A DNA stretch of 64,000 bases, from NCBI RefSeq assembly GCF_021228125.1, contig NZ_JAJQQS010000003.1, positions 310,001 to 374,000 on the forward strand, in the 5' to 3' direction. Source of the stretch: Streptomyces albireticuli (GTDB taxonomy: Bacteria; Actinomycetota; Actinomycetes; Streptomycetales; Streptomycetaceae). Numbering within the stretch: position 1 is the stretch's first letter; every line of letters starts with the position of its first letter. The notes under the pieces are model-generated. The model made no database searches, had not been told where the DNA came from, and saw only the letters and a list, made by a program, of their open reading frames with translations. The position numbers and the translations under genes were made by a program. Positions 1 to 9,185 of this stretch are shown in pieces.

Positions 1-103
1 CATGTGACCGACATGTGCCTGTCATCACGTGGGGCTCGGGCCGCCACGAGGGGCCTCTCCCGCCCCCTTCTGCCCGGTAGTTGGGCCGCGCTACCGTCCG
101 GCC

Positions 104-2104
104 GTGCGTAGACACCCGCGGGACACCCGCATACCCTGGATCCCCCTCGTCGCGGCGGTGCTGGCCGCCCTGACGGCCGTCCTGCTGCCTCCGGTGGCGG
201 GCCCGGCGACCGCCGCGACCGCGCAAAGCGGCTCGAACGGCATGAGTAGACCCGTCTATTCGTACGACCGGGCCGTCCGTGAATCCGTCTGGGTCGACAC
301 CGGGGTCGACGGTGACGGCGACGGCCGCGCCGACCGCGTCGCCGTCGACATCGTCCGCCCCCGCGAGGCCGCCGAACAGGGCCGCCGTGTGCCGGTCATC
401 ATGGACGCCAGCCCCTACTACTCCTGCTGCGGGCGGGGCAACGAGGGGCAGAAGAAGACCTACGACGCGCAGGGCGCCCCCGTACAGTTCCCCCTGTTCT
501 ACGACAACTACTTCGTACCGCGCGGTTACGCGGTCGTCCTCGTCGACCTTGCCGGAACGAACCGTTCCGACGGCTGTGTCGACATCGGCGGCCGCTCCGA
601 TGTCCAGTCCGCGAAGTCCGTCGTCGACTGGCTCAACGGCCGTGCCCGCGGCTACCGCACCCGAACCGGCCAGGACACCACCGAGGCGTCCTGGACCACC
701 GGGGCCGTCGGCATGATCGGCAAGAGCTACGACGGCACCGTCGCCAACGGCGTCGCCGCCACCGGGGTCGAGGGCCTGAAGACCATCGTCCCGATCGGCG
801 CGATCAGTTCCTGGTACGACTACTACTTCGCCAAGGGCGCCGCCCTCTACGACGGAGGCCCCGACGGCCTCGCCACCCGGGTCGAGAGCTCCGAGGCGCT
901 GGCTCGCTGCAAGGCCGTCAAGCGCGCGCTGGCCGAAGGGGCGCCGCGCAACGGCGACCGGACGCCGCAGTGGGACGCCCGCGACTACGTCCCCGACGCC
1001 GGGAACGTCCGCGCCAGCGTCTTCGTCGTGCACGGCACGCAGGACCTCAACGTCCGCACCAAGCACTTCGGCCAGTGGTGGGACGCGCTCGCCGAGGAGG
1101 GCGTCGAGCGGAAGATCTGGCTCTCCCAGACCGGCCACGTCGACCCCTTCGACTTCCGCCGCGAGGCCTGGGTCCCCACCCTGCACCGCTGGTTCGACCA
1201 CTACCTCCTCGGCTACGACAACGGCGTGGACCGCGAACCGATGGCGGACATCGAGCGCGCCCCCGACCAGTGGTCCACCGACCGCGTCTGGCCGCCCAGC
1301 GGCACCCGGGCCACCGCCCTGCGGCCCGCCGAGGGCCCCGTGACCGGCGTCGGCACCCTCGGCCTCGCACCCGCGCCGCGCGGCGCCACGGCCGAGTTCA
1401 CCGACGACCCCAAGCTGAACGAGCACGACTGGGCCACCCACGTCGACGAGGCGACCCCGGGCAAGGCCGGCTTCGTCACCCCGCCGCTCACCCGTGACCT
1501 GCGGCTCTCCGGCTCCTCGCGCGTCGACCTGACCGTCACCCCTTCCACCGCCTCCGCCCACCTCTCCGCCGTCCTCGTCGACCTCGGCCCCGCCACCATC
1601 CGCGACTACGCGGCACGCGGCGAGGGCATCCTCACCCTCGACGAGCGCAGCTGCTGGGGCAGCGGCACCCCGCAGGACACCGGCTGCTTCAAGCGCACCG
1701 AGGCCGACAAGGAACAGGTCGGCCACACCGTCTTCAGCCGCGGCTGGGCCGACCTCGGCCACTACGCCGACCCCGCCCCCGGGCGCCCCCTCACCCCCGG
1801 CAAGCCCTACAAGATCACCCTCGACCTCGCCGCCACCGACCACGTCGTCCCCGCCGGCCACCGGCTCGCCCTGATCGTCGCCGGCACGGACGCGGGCCTC
1901 ATCGAGCCCGCCTCCACCACCCCGCGCCTCAAGGTGGACCTGCGCGGCACCACCGCCCGGCTGCCCCTCGTCGGCGGCTACGCCGCCTTCGCCCGCGCCA
2001 CCGCGGGCGGCCACCCGGCCACGGAACGGCCCACGGCCCCCACCGGCACACCGCTGCCCGGCATCCGGCCCCCGGCCTCCCTCGACCACCTCCCCGCCCG
2101 CTGA
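104..2104 (+). CDS. Secreted Xaa-Pro dipeptidyl-peptidase-like hydrolase (S15 family)
   Basis: A 666-residue alpha/beta hydrolase of the S15/CocE type that would cleave dipeptides or acyl groups outside the cell. The GTG at 104 is chosen because it gives a short basic N-terminus followed by a hydrophobic stretch and an Ala-x-Ala type cleavage region near residue 40, a normal Sec signal peptide. An in-frame GTG at 29 would put about 25 unlikely residues before it. The nucleophile motif GKSYDG places the serine near residue 208. The later HGTQDLNV and QTGHVDP segments supply the acid and histidine. The C-terminal third is the beta-rich domain usual for the family. No upstream neighbour is visible. 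A strong hairpin follows the stop. Substrate is not predictable from sequence. Confidence 0.85.
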   Translation: MRRHPRDTRIPWIPLVAAVLAALTAVLLPPVAGPATAATAQSGSNGMSRPVYSYDRAVRESVWVDTGVDGDGDGRADRVAVDIVRPREAAEQGRRVPVIMDASPYYSCCGRGNEGQKKTYDAQGAPVQFPLFYDNYFVPRGYAVVLVDLAGTNRSDGCVDIGGRSDVQSAKSVVDWLNGRARGYRTRTGQDTTEASWTTGAVGMIGKSYDGTVANGVAATGVEGLKTIVPIGAISSWYDYYFAKGAALYDGGPDGLATRVESSEALARCKAVKRALAEGAPRNGDRTPQWDARDYVPDAGNVRASVFVVHGTQDLNVRTKHFGQWWDALAEEGVERKIWLSQTGHVDPFDFRREAWVPTLHRWFDHYLLGYDNGVDREPMADIERAPDQWSTDRVWPPSGTRATALRPAEGPVTGVGTLGLAPAPRGATAEFTDDPKLNEHDWATHVDEATPGKAGFVTPPLTRDLRLSGSSRVDLTVTPSTASAHLSAVLVDLGPATIRDYAARGEGILTLDERSCWGSGTPQDTGCFKRTEADKEQVGHTVFSRGWADLGHYADPAPGRPLTPGKPYKITLDLAATDHVVPAGHRLALIVAGTDAGLIEPASTTPRLKVDLRGTTARLPLVGGYAAFARATAGGHPATERPTAPTGTPLPGIRPPASLDHLPAR

Positions 2105-2121
2105 CACCCTCGCCACCCCTC

Positions 2122-2152
2122 GGTGGCCCCGCCCGGCCCGGGCGGGGCCACC
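2122..2152. terminator. Strong hairpin after the S15 peptidase
   Basis: A perfect 14-bp inverted repeat (arms 2122-2135 and 2139-2152) with a 3-nt loop lies 18 nt after the peptidase stop and before the ABC-F gene. There is no U tract, as is common for Streptomyces terminators. Confidence 0.7.
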
Positions 2153-2206
2153 GCACGGAAAAAGCGGTACGGAGCCGTCCGCGCCAGCGGCTAAAGTCGA
2201 GGGGAT

Positions 2207-3844
2207 ATGAGCACCACTCTCGTCGCCAAGGACCTCGCCGCAGGGCACGGTGACCGCACCCTCTTCGCCGGCCTCGACCTCGTCGTCGCCCCCGGCGACG
2301 TCATCGGCCTGGTCGGCGCCAACGGCGCCGGCAAGTCCACCCTGCTGCGGCTGCTGGCCGGCCTGGACACCCCCGAGGAGGGCACGCTCAGGCTCAGCCC
2401 GCCCACGGCGAACGTCGGCCACCTGCCGCAGGAGCCCGAGCGCCGCCCCGGTGAGACGGTCCGCGCCTTCCTCGCCCGCCGCACCGGCGTCGCCGAGGCC
2501 CAGGCCGCGCTCGACGCCGCCACCCAGGCCCTCGTCGACGGCGCCCCGGGCGCCGACGACGCGTACGCCCTCGGACTCGACCGCTGGCTCGCCCTCGGCG
2601 GCGCCGACCTCGACGAGCGCGCCGAGGAGGTCACCGCCTCCCTGGGCCTCGACGTCGACCTCGACCGGCACATGACCAGCCTCTCCGGCGGCCAGGCCGC
2701 CCGCGCCGGCCTCGCGTCCCTGCTCCTCAGCCGCTACGACGTCTTCCTGCTCGACGAGCCCACCAACGACCTCGACCTGGACGGCCTCGCCCGCCTGGAG
2801 AGCTTCGTCACCGGCCTGCGCGCCGGCACGGTCCTGGTCAGCCACGACCGCGAGTTCCTCACCCGCACCGTCGACAAGGTCCTCGAACTCGACCTCGCCC
2901 AGCAGCAGATCACCCTCTACGGCGGCGGCTACGACGCCTATCTGGAGGAGCGCGAGACCGCCCGCCGGCACGCCCGCGAGGAGTACGAGCAGTACGCCGA
3001 CACCCGCGCCGCCCTGGAGGCCCGCGCGAACGTCCAGCGGAACTGGATGGAGAAGGGCGTCCGCAACGCCCGCCGCAAGTCCACCGACAACGACAAGATC
3101 GGCCGCAAGCTGCGCGCCGAGTCGACCGAGAAGCAGGCGGCCAAGGCCCGGCAGACGGAGCGGCTCATCGAGCGGCTGGACGTCGTCGAGGAGCCCCGCA
3201 AGGAGTGGGAGCTGCGCATGGAGATCGCCGCCGCCCCGCGCTCCGGGGCGGTCGTCGCCACCCTGCGCGGTGCGGAGGCACGCCGCGGCGCCTTCTCCTT
3301 CGGGCCCGTCGACCTCCAGATCGACTGGGCGGACCGGGTCGCCATCACCGGCGCCAACGGCTCCGGGAAGTCCACGCTGCTCGCCGCCCTCCTCGGCCGG
3401 CTGCCGCTGGACGCGGGCGCCGCTTCCCTGGGCCCCGGCGTCGTCGTCGGCGAGGTCGACCAGGCGCGCGGCCTGTTCCTCGGCACGGACACCCTGCTCG
3501 ACGCCTTCGGTGCGGCCGTCCCCGAGATGGAGCCCGCGGACGTCCGCACCCTGCTCGCCAAGTTCGGCCTGAAGGCGGCACACGTGCTGCGCCGGGCCGA
3601 GACCCTCTCGCCGGGCGAGCGCACGCGCGCGGCCCTGGCCCTCCTCCAGGCCCGGGGCGTCAACCTCCTCGTCCTGGACGAGCCCACGAACCATCTCGAC
3701 CTGCCGGCGATCGAGCAGCTGGAGTCGGCGCTGGACTCGTACAACGGGACGTTGCTGCTGGTGACGCACGACCGCCGGATGCTGGACGCTGTCGCTGTGA
3801 CGAGGCGCCTCGAGGTGCGTGAGGGCCGTGTGACGGAGCGCTGA
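2207..3844 (+). CDS. ABC-F family ATPase
   Basis: A 545-residue protein with two ABC ATPase domains and no membrane segments, the ABC-F layout. These proteins act on ribosomes as translation factors or antibiotic-protection factors rather than as transporters. Domain 1 has Walker A GANGAGKST near residue 37, the signature LSGGQ near residue 161 and Walker B FLLDEPTNDLD. Domain 2 has GANGSGKST near residue 382, LSPGE and LVLDEPTNHLD. Between them lies a charged, helical linker rich in Glu, Arg and Lys (about residues 245-325), the P-site tRNA-interaction motif of the family. The ATG at 2207 follows shortly after an AG-rich stretch. Nothing nearby points to a specific antibiotic, so a housekeeping role is as likely as resistance. 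Confidence 0.88.
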   Translation: MSTTLVAKDLAAGHGDRTLFAGLDLVVAPGDVIGLVGANGAGKSTLLRLLAGLDTPEEGTLRLSPPTANVGHLPQEPERRPGETVRAFLARRTGVAEAQAALDAATQALVDGAPGADDAYALGLDRWLALGGADLDERAEEVTASLGLDVDLDRHMTSLSGGQAARAGLASLLLSRYDVFLLDEPTNDLDLDGLARLESFVTGLRAGTVLVSHDREFLTRTVDKVLELDLAQQQITLYGGGYDAYLEERETARRHAREEYEQYADTRAALEARANVQRNWMEKGVRNARRKSTDNDKIGRKLRAESTEKQAAKARQTERLIERLDVVEEPRKEWELRMEIAAAPRSGAVVATLRGAEARRGAFSFGPVDLQIDWADRVAITGANGSGKSTLLAALLGRLPLDAGAASLGPGVVVGEVDQARGLFLGTDTLLDAFGAAVPEMEPADVRTLLAKFGLKAAHVLRRAETLSPGERTRAALALLQARGVNLLVLDEPTNHLDLPAIEQLESALDSYNGTLLLVTHDRRMLDAVAVTRRLEVREGRVTER

Positions 3845-3846
3845 GC

Positions 3847-3921
3847 TTCCCCACCCCGCCCCTTCCCGAGTTGTCCTCAAGCGCCGGACGGGCTGAAATC
3901 AGCCCGCCCGGCGCTTGAGGA
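3847..3921. repeat. Dispersed palindromic element, probable bidirectional terminator
   Basis: Arms at 3875-3896 and 3899-3920 form a 22-bp inverted repeat with one mismatch and a 2-nt loop. It lies between the convergent ABC-F and Tex genes. The same core (CGCCGGACGGGCTGA) and the same C-rich lead-in recur at 40301-40377, so this is a repeated family used at 3' ends. A second smaller GC hairpin follows at about 3924-3943. Confidence 0.75.
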
Positions 3922-3972
3922 CCGGGGTCCGGGGCGGAGCCCCGGGAAACGGTGAAAGGGCGGGGCCGGGGC

Positions 3973-6366
3973 TCACTTCCCCAGCAGGCCGGCCCGCCGC
4001 AACGCGTCCGCCATCGCGTCGTTCGCCGGAGCCGCCGACTCACGGGCTCCCGTGGCGCGGCCTCCCGACTCGCGCCGCGGCCTCGGCGCACCACCCCGCC
4101 GCTGACCCCCGCGGTCTCCACGGTCCGGACGGTCCCCGCGCTCCGCGCGGTCCCGCGGCGACCCGCCGGCCGGCGCCCCGTCGTCCAGCCGGAGCGTCAG
4201 CGAGATCCGCTTGCGCGGGATGTCGACCTCCATCACCTTCACCCGCACGATGTCCCCCGGCTTCACCACGTCCCGGGGGTCCTTCACGAACGTCTTCGAC
4301 ATCGCCGAGACGTGCACGAGCCCGTCCTGGTGCACACCCACGTCGACGAAGGCGCCGAACGCGGCGACATTGGTGACGACGCCCTCCAGGATCATCCCGG
4401 GCGTCAGGTCGCCGATCTTCTCCACGCCGTCCTTGAACGTCGCCGTCCGGAACGCCGGGCGCGGGTCGCGGCCCGGCTTCTCCAGCTCGCGCAGGATGTC
4501 GGTGACGGTCGGCAGGCCGAAGGAGTCGTCGACGAAGGTCTCCGGGCGCAGCGACCGGAGCACGGCGGTGTTGCCGATGAGCGCGGCCACCTCCCCACCC
4601 GTCGACTTCACCATCGCCCGCACCACGGGATACGCCTCGGGGTGGACGCTGGACGCGTCCAGCGGGTCGTCGCCGCCACGGATGCGGAGGAAGCCCGCGC
4701 ACTGCTCGTACGCCTTCGGGCCGAGCCGGGCGACGTCCTTAAGCGCGCGGCGGGACCGGAAGGGCCCGTGGGAGTCGCGGTGGGCGACGATGTTCTCGGC
4801 GAGGCCGGAGCTGATGCCCGAGACCCGCGAGAGCAGGGGCGCGGACGCGGTGTTGACGTCGACGCCCACGCCGTTGACGCAGTCCTCCACGACCGCGTCC
4901 AGGGAGCGGGAGAGCTTCACCTCGGCCAGGTCGTGCTGGTACTGGCCGACGCCGATCGACTTGGGGTCGATCTTCACCAGCTCGGCGAGCGGGTCCTGGA
5001 GCCGGCGCGCGATGGAGACCGCGCCCCGCAGCGAGACGTCCAGGCCGGGCAGCTCCTGAGAGGCGAACGCGGAGGCGGAGTAGACCGAGGCGCCGGCCTC
5101 GGAGACCATCACCTTGGTGAGCTTCAGCTCCGGGTGACGGGCGATCAGGTCCGTCGCGAGCTTGTCCGTCTCGCGGGAGGCCGTGCCGTTGCCGATCGCG
5201 ATCAGCTCGACACCGTGCTCACGGGCCAGCCGGGCCAGGGTGGCCAGCGAGGCGTCCCACTTGTTCTGCGGGACGTGCGGGTAGATCGTCTCGGTGGCGG
5301 ACACCTTGCCGGTGGCGTCGACCACGGCGACCTTCACGCCCGTACGGAAGCCGGGGTCGAGGCCCATCGTGGCGCGCGTCCCGGCCGGGGCGGCGAGCAG
5401 CAGGTCACGGAGGTTCGCGGCGAAGACCCGCACCGCCTCGTCCTCGGCGGCCTGCCGCAGCCGCAGCCGGAGGTCGATGCCGAGGTGGACGAGGATCCGG
5501 GTGCGCCAGGCCCAGCGCACGGTGTCGCCCAGCCACTTGTCCGCCGGGCGGCCGCGGTCCGCGATGCCGAAGCGGCGGGCGACCGCCAGCTCGTACGAGC
5601 TCGGGCCGGCCGCCGCGCCGTCGGCCGGGGGCTCCTCGGGCTCCAGAGTGAGGTCGAGGACCTCCTCCTTCTCACCGCGGAGCATGGCCAGCACCCGGTG
5701 CGAGGGCAGCTCGGTGAAGGGCTCGGCGAAGTCGAAGTAGTCGGCGAACTTCGCGCCGGCCTCCTCCTTGCCCTCCCGCACCTTCGCCGCCACCCGGCCG
5801 CGCGTCCACATGCGCTCGCGCAGCTCGCCGATCAGGTCGGCGTCCTCGCCGAACCGCTCGGTGAGGACGGCACGCGCCCCCTCCAGCGCCGCGGCGGCGT
5901 CCGCCACGCCCTTGTCCGGGTCGACGAAGGCCGCCGCGGCGGCCGCCGGCTCCACACCGGGGTCGCGCAGCAGGCCGTCCGCGAGCGGCTCCAGGCCGGC
6001 CTCGCGGGCGATCTGCGCCTTGGTGCGCCGCTTGGGCTTGAAGGGCAGGTAGATGTCCTCCAGGCGGGCCTTGGAGTCGGCGGCGAGGATCCGCGCCTCC
6101 AGCGCCTCGTCCAGCTTGCCCTGGGAGCGCACCGACTCCAGGACCGCCGTCCGGCGGTCCTCCAGCTCCCGCAGATAGCGCAGCCGCTCCTCGAGCGTGC
6201 GCAGCTGCGCGTCGTCGAGCATCTCGGTCGCTTCCTTGCGGTAACGCGCGATGAAGGGCACCGTCGACCCGCTGTCGAGCAGGTCGACCGCCGCCTTCAC
6301 CTGCCGCTCCCGCACGCCGAGCTCCTCGGCGATCCTGCCTTCGATCGACGCCCCAGATGCCGTCAC
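3973..6366 (-). CDS. tex: Tex family RNA-binding transcription accessory protein
   Basis: A 797-residue Tex protein, an RNA-binding factor that in other bacteria affects transcription and translation fidelity and toxin expression. The order is typical: helical N-terminal Tex domain, YqgF/RNase H-like domain (motif MGLDPGFRTG in the middle), helix-hairpin-helix repeats (GVGVDVNTASAPLLSRVSGI region) and an S1 domain near the C-terminus (GAFVDVGVHQDGLVHVS). After the S1 domain comes a low-complexity Arg/Asp/Gly tail of about 60 residues. The GTG at 6366 is preferred over GTG 6372 because a GGAG sits 7 nt upstream of it. It is monocistronic, with a palindromic terminator just beyond the stop. Identification is secure; its physiological role here is not evident. 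Confidence 0.92.
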   Translation of the reverse strand: MTASGASIEGRIAEELGVRERQVKAAVDLLDSGSTVPFIARYRKEATEMLDDAQLRTLEERLRYLRELEDRRTAVLESVRSQGKLDEALEARILAADSKARLEDIYLPFKPKRRTKAQIAREAGLEPLADGLLRDPGVEPAAAAAAFVDPDKGVADAAAALEGARAVLTERFGEDADLIGELRERMWTRGRVAAKVREGKEEAGAKFADYFDFAEPFTELPSHRVLAMLRGEKEEVLDLTLEPEEPPADGAAAGPSSYELAVARRFGIADRGRPADKWLGDTVRWAWRTRILVHLGIDLRLRLRQAAEDEAVRVFAANLRDLLLAAPAGTRATMGLDPGFRTGVKVAVVDATGKVSATETIYPHVPQNKWDASLATLARLAREHGVELIAIGNGTASRETDKLATDLIARHPELKLTKVMVSEAGASVYSASAFASQELPGLDVSLRGAVSIARRLQDPLAELVKIDPKSIGVGQYQHDLAEVKLSRSLDAVVEDCVNGVGVDVNTASAPLLSRVSGISSGLAENIVAHRDSHGPFRSRRALKDVARLGPKAYEQCAGFLRIRGGDDPLDASSVHPEAYPVVRAMVKSTGGEVAALIGNTAVLRSLRPETFVDDSFGLPTVTDILRELEKPGRDPRPAFRTATFKDGVEKIGDLTPGMILEGVVTNVAAFGAFVDVGVHQDGLVHVSAMSKTFVKDPRDVVKPGDIVRVKVMEVDIPRKRISLTLRLDDGAPAGGSPRDRAERGDRPDRGDRGGQRRGGAPRPRRESGGRATGARESAAPANDAMADALRRAGLLGK

Positions 6367-6452
6367 GATCACGCTCCGCTTTCTCTTCGAGCCGCGGTCT
6401 GCATTGTGGCAGGTGCCGCCGACAGCGCGGCCCGCCACCCGCGGGGCGCCGC

Positions 6453-7316
6453 TCAGCCCTTGCCGACCAGGTCCGCCGGGAAGGCGCCGGCGGCGAACGC
6501 CGCGGTCGCGAACGCCTCGGCCAGCTCCGTGAGCCGGGCCACGCCCGCCGCGCCCAGGTGCTCGTACGGTGCCGTGTCCATGCGGTCCGTCTCGTTCTCC
6601 AGCTCCTTGCGCAGCCCGAGCCCCTCCTCCGTCAGCTCCCCGTCGGCGGCCAGCAACCCCCGCCCGCGCAGCCGCTCCTGTCCGGCGGTCAGCTCCTCCT
6701 CGGTCCAGCCGCGCGTGGCGAGCATCCACTTCGTGCTCATGCCGTGGCCGCTGGCCTGGTGGGTGAGGAGCGACTCCACGGGGTCCAGCCCGGCCCGCAG
6801 CAGCGCCGCCAGATGCCCGTCGCCGCGGTGCTCGCGCAGCAGGGTGGCGGCGTGCCAGAAGGCGAGGTGCGGCGCCTTCGGGACGGGCAGGGCGGCGTGG
6901 GCGGCGTAGAGCGGGCGGGCGGCGGGGGAGCACGCCTCGGCGGCGCGCAGGGCCAGCTCCGCGGCCTCCGCCATGCCCGCCGAGGCCACGGTGTCGTCAC
7001 CGAGCAGCCGGCGCAGGGTGCCGTCGACCGCGCGCAGCCGGGCCGCCAGGACCGTCTCCGGCGCGGCGGTGTCCCAGACGGCCGGGACGTGCCGGGCGAC
7101 CAGGGAGGGCGCGAAACCGTAGAACGTCGCGGTGACCGCGCCCGCGCCCACCGGGCCGAACGCGGCGGCCCGTGACCCGAAATAGGCGCTGCCCCGCTCC
7201 GTCACACCGATCGCGGCCATCTCCGCGGTGAGGTCGGGGGAGAAGTACACGGTGGAGTGCAGGGGGTTGAGGAAGCTGTGACAGCGACGGCCGGCGCGCG
7301 GCGGGAGAGTGGTCAT
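6453..7316 (-). CDS. SCO6745 family protein
   Basis: A 287-residue soluble protein of the actinobacterial family named after S. coelicolor SCO6745. It opens with a conserved NPLHSTVYFSP segment and is mostly helical. The C-terminal half contains a pattern like a winged-helix domain (TEEELTAGQERLRGRGLLAADGELTEEGLGLR). The family has no assigned biochemical function that I know of. The ATG at 7316 begins a conserved stretch within about 15 residues. A TetR-type partial palindrome lies 12 nt upstream of the start. It is divergent from the GlxA-type regulator. Confidence 0.75.
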   Translation of the reverse strand: MTTLPPRAGRRCHSFLNPLHSTVYFSPDLTAEMAAIGVTERGSAYFGSRAAAFGPVGAGAVTATFYGFAPSLVARHVPAVWDTAAPETVLAARLRAVDGTLRRLLGDDTVASAGMAEAAELALRAAEACSPAARPLYAAHAALPVPKAPHLAFWHAATLLREHRGDGHLAALLRAGLDPVESLLTHQASGHGMSTKWMLATRGWTEEELTAGQERLRGRGLLAADGELTEEGLGLRKELENETDRMDTAPYEHLGAAGVARLTELAEAFATAAFAAGAFPADLVGKG

Positions 7317-7327
7317 GACCGCACGCT

Positions 7328-7341
7328 ACCGACTGGTTGGT
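7328..7341. promoter_or_regulatory. TetR-type operator-like palindrome
   Basis: ACCGACTGGTTGGT is an imperfect dyad (ACC-AC / GT-GGT, 10 of 14 symmetric positions) 12 nt upstream of the SCO6745-family start. Its form resembles many TetR-family operators. No TetR gene is nearby, so the regulator is unknown. Confidence 0.35.
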
Positions 7342-7427
7342 ATGGCGGGAAGGGGGGAGACGTCGTGGCAGGAAAGGTGGGGTATCCGTCATTGCGGCTG
7401 TTGCGGGGGCACGGTCAGGATGGTCCC

Positions 7428-8399
7428 ATGACGACCTGCCGTACCGTGCTGATCGTCCTCTTCGAGGGCGTCCAGAGCCTCGATGTCACCGGCCCGCTCG
7501 AAGTGTTCGACACACCTCGGGTGGTGACCGGCGAGCCGGCGTACGAGGTGCGCACCGCGACGCTCGACGGCGGGCCGGTCCGCACCAGCAGCGGCCTGAC
7601 GCTGACGCCCGACCTCGCGCTCACCGCCGCCGAGACCCCGCACACCCTGCTCGTCCCCGGCGGCGAGGGCGTCCACGACCTGGAACCCGGCCTCTTCGCG
7701 TGGCTCCGCGAGCGGGGGCCGGAGGCCGAGCGGCTGGTCTCCGTGTGCACCGGGGCGTTCGTGCTCGCCGAGGCGGGGCTGCTCGACGGCCGCCGCGTCA
7801 CCACCCACTGGGCCTTCTGCGACACGCTGGCCGACCGGCACCCGGCCGTGAAGGTGGAGCCCGACCCCATCTACGTACGCGACGGCAAGGTCGCCACCTC
7901 GGCGGGCGTCACGGCGGGCATCGACCTCGCGCTCGCCCTCGTCGAGGAGGACCTGGGCCGGGATCTCGCCCTCGCCGTCGCCCGCGGCCTCGTCGTATTC
8001 CTGCGCAGGCCCGGCAACCAGGCCCAGTTCAGCGCCCAGCTCGCCGCCCAGAGCGCGCACCGAAGACCGCTCCGGGACGTCCAGCAGTGGATCGCCGAGC
8101 ACCCCGACGGAGACCTGTCCGTGGAGTCCCTCGCGGCCCGCGCGAACCTCTCGCCCCGGCACTTCGCCCGCGCCTTCCGCAGCGAGGTCGGCATGACGCC
8201 CGGCCGCTACGTCGACCGGATCCGCCTGGAGGCCGCGCGCCGGCTCCTGGAGGACACCACCGACGGCGTCGAGGAGGTCTCCCGCACCTGCGGCTACGGC
8301 ACGCCGGAAGCCATGCGCCGGGCGTTCATCCGGGCGCTGGGCACCGCGCCCGCGGAGTACCGGCGGCGCTTCCGGCCCCTGACGCTCCTCACGGCCTGA
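7428..8399 (+). CDS. GlxA family transcriptional regulator (DJ-1/PfpI + AraC HTH)
   Basis: A 323-residue regulator with an N-terminal class I glutamine-amidotransferase-like (DJ-1/PfpI) domain, about residues 1-200, and a C-terminal AraC-type double helix-turn-helix. The nucleophile-elbow cysteine lies in VSVCTGAFVLAEAG. The HTH shows the usual ANLSPRHFARAF and VSRTCGYGTPEAMRRAF segments. The ATG at 7428 has CAGGA about 8 nt upstream; earlier in-frame codons look non-coding. It is followed after 70 nt by a second DJ-1/PfpI gene, which is probably its target or co-transcribed partner. The ligand is unknown. Confidence 0.88.
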   Translation: MTTCRTVLIVLFEGVQSLDVTGPLEVFDTPRVVTGEPAYEVRTATLDGGPVRTSSGLTLTPDLALTAAETPHTLLVPGGEGVHDLEPGLFAWLRERGPEAERLVSVCTGAFVLAEAGLLDGRRVTTHWAFCDTLADRHPAVKVEPDPIYVRDGKVATSAGVTAGIDLALALVEEDLGRDLALAVARGLVVFLRRPGNQAQFSAQLAAQSAHRRPLRDVQQWIAEHPDGDLSVESLAARANLSPRHFARAFRSEVGMTPGRYVDRIRLEAARRLLEDTTDGVEEVSRTCGYGTPEAMRRAFIRALGTAPAEYRRRFRPLTLLTA

Positions 8400-8469
8400 C
8401 GCCGGAGCGCCGGGAACCGCCCCTGATCTTTCCGACCTGACCTGATCCCATCCGACCGAAGGGCACACC

Positions 8470-9090
8470 GTGCAGATCGCCTTCCTGCTCTATCCGGGAT
8501 TCACCGCCCTCGACGCCATCGGGCCGTTCGACACGCTCAGCCGCCTGCCCGGCGCCGAGACCGTCCTGGTGGCCGAGCGCCCCGGCCCCGTACGCAACGA
8601 GTCCGACACCCTCGGCCTCGTCGCCGAGGCCGCGCTGACCGAGGTCACCAGGCCCGACATCGTCGTCGTGCCCGGCGGGGCCGACACCAGCGGTGTGGCG
8701 AAGCCCGGCGCGGTCCAGGAGTGGCTGCGCGCGGTCGACGCGACGTCGACCTGGACGACGTCGGTGTGCACCGGCTCCCTGATCCTCGGCGCCGCCGGGC
8801 TGCTCAAGGGCCGCCGCGCCACCTCGCACTGGCTGGCCCTGGAGACGCTGGCCTCCTTCGGGGCCGAGCCGACGGGGGAGCGCGTGGTCATCGACGGCAA
8901 GTACGTCACCGCCGCCGGCGTCTCCTCCGGCATCGACATGGGGCTGACGCTCCTGGGCCGCATCGCGGGCGACCGCACGGCACAGAGCGTGCAGCTGCTC
9001 ATCGAGTACGACCCGCAGCCGCCGTACGACGCCGGCTCGCCGGAGAAGGCCCCGGCCGACATCGTCGCCGAATGGCGCGCCACGATGTGA
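8470..9090 (+). CDS. DJ-1/PfpI family protein (isonitrile hydratase-like)
   Basis: A 206-residue single-domain DJ-1/PfpI protein. The conserved cysteine sits in TSVCTGSLILGAAG, followed by RRATSHW, the arrangement seen in bacterial isonitrile hydratases and related hydrolases. The start is GTG 8470 after the AAGGG at 8460-8464. It lies directly downstream of a GlxA-type regulator that carries the same domain, a common pairing. Isonitrile hydration is possible but cannot be proved from sequence; a general glyoxalase or protein-repair role is the alternative. Confidence 0.8.
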   Translation: MQIAFLLYPGFTALDAIGPFDTLSRLPGAETVLVAERPGPVRNESDTLGLVAEAALTEVTRPDIVVVPGGADTSGVAKPGAVQEWLRAVDATSTWTTSVCTGSLILGAAGLLKGRRATSHWLALETLASFGAEPTGERVVIDGKYVTAAGVSSGIDMGLTLLGRIAGDRTAQSVQLLIEYDPQPPYDAGSPEKAPADIVAEWRATM

Positions 9091-9185
9091 TCCCCGAACC
9101 CGCGGTGGCCCGGTACGGGGGTCCGGACCACCGCGCCCGTGGCGCCTCCCGGGACATAAAATGGACATGTCTCCCGGGAGGCGTC

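Noticed and set aside
3952..6909. A 985-codon open frame on the plus strand
   Set aside because: It is antisense to the tex gene. Its translation is Arg/Gly/Val-rich without any domain, as expected for an opposite-strand shadow in GC-rich DNA.
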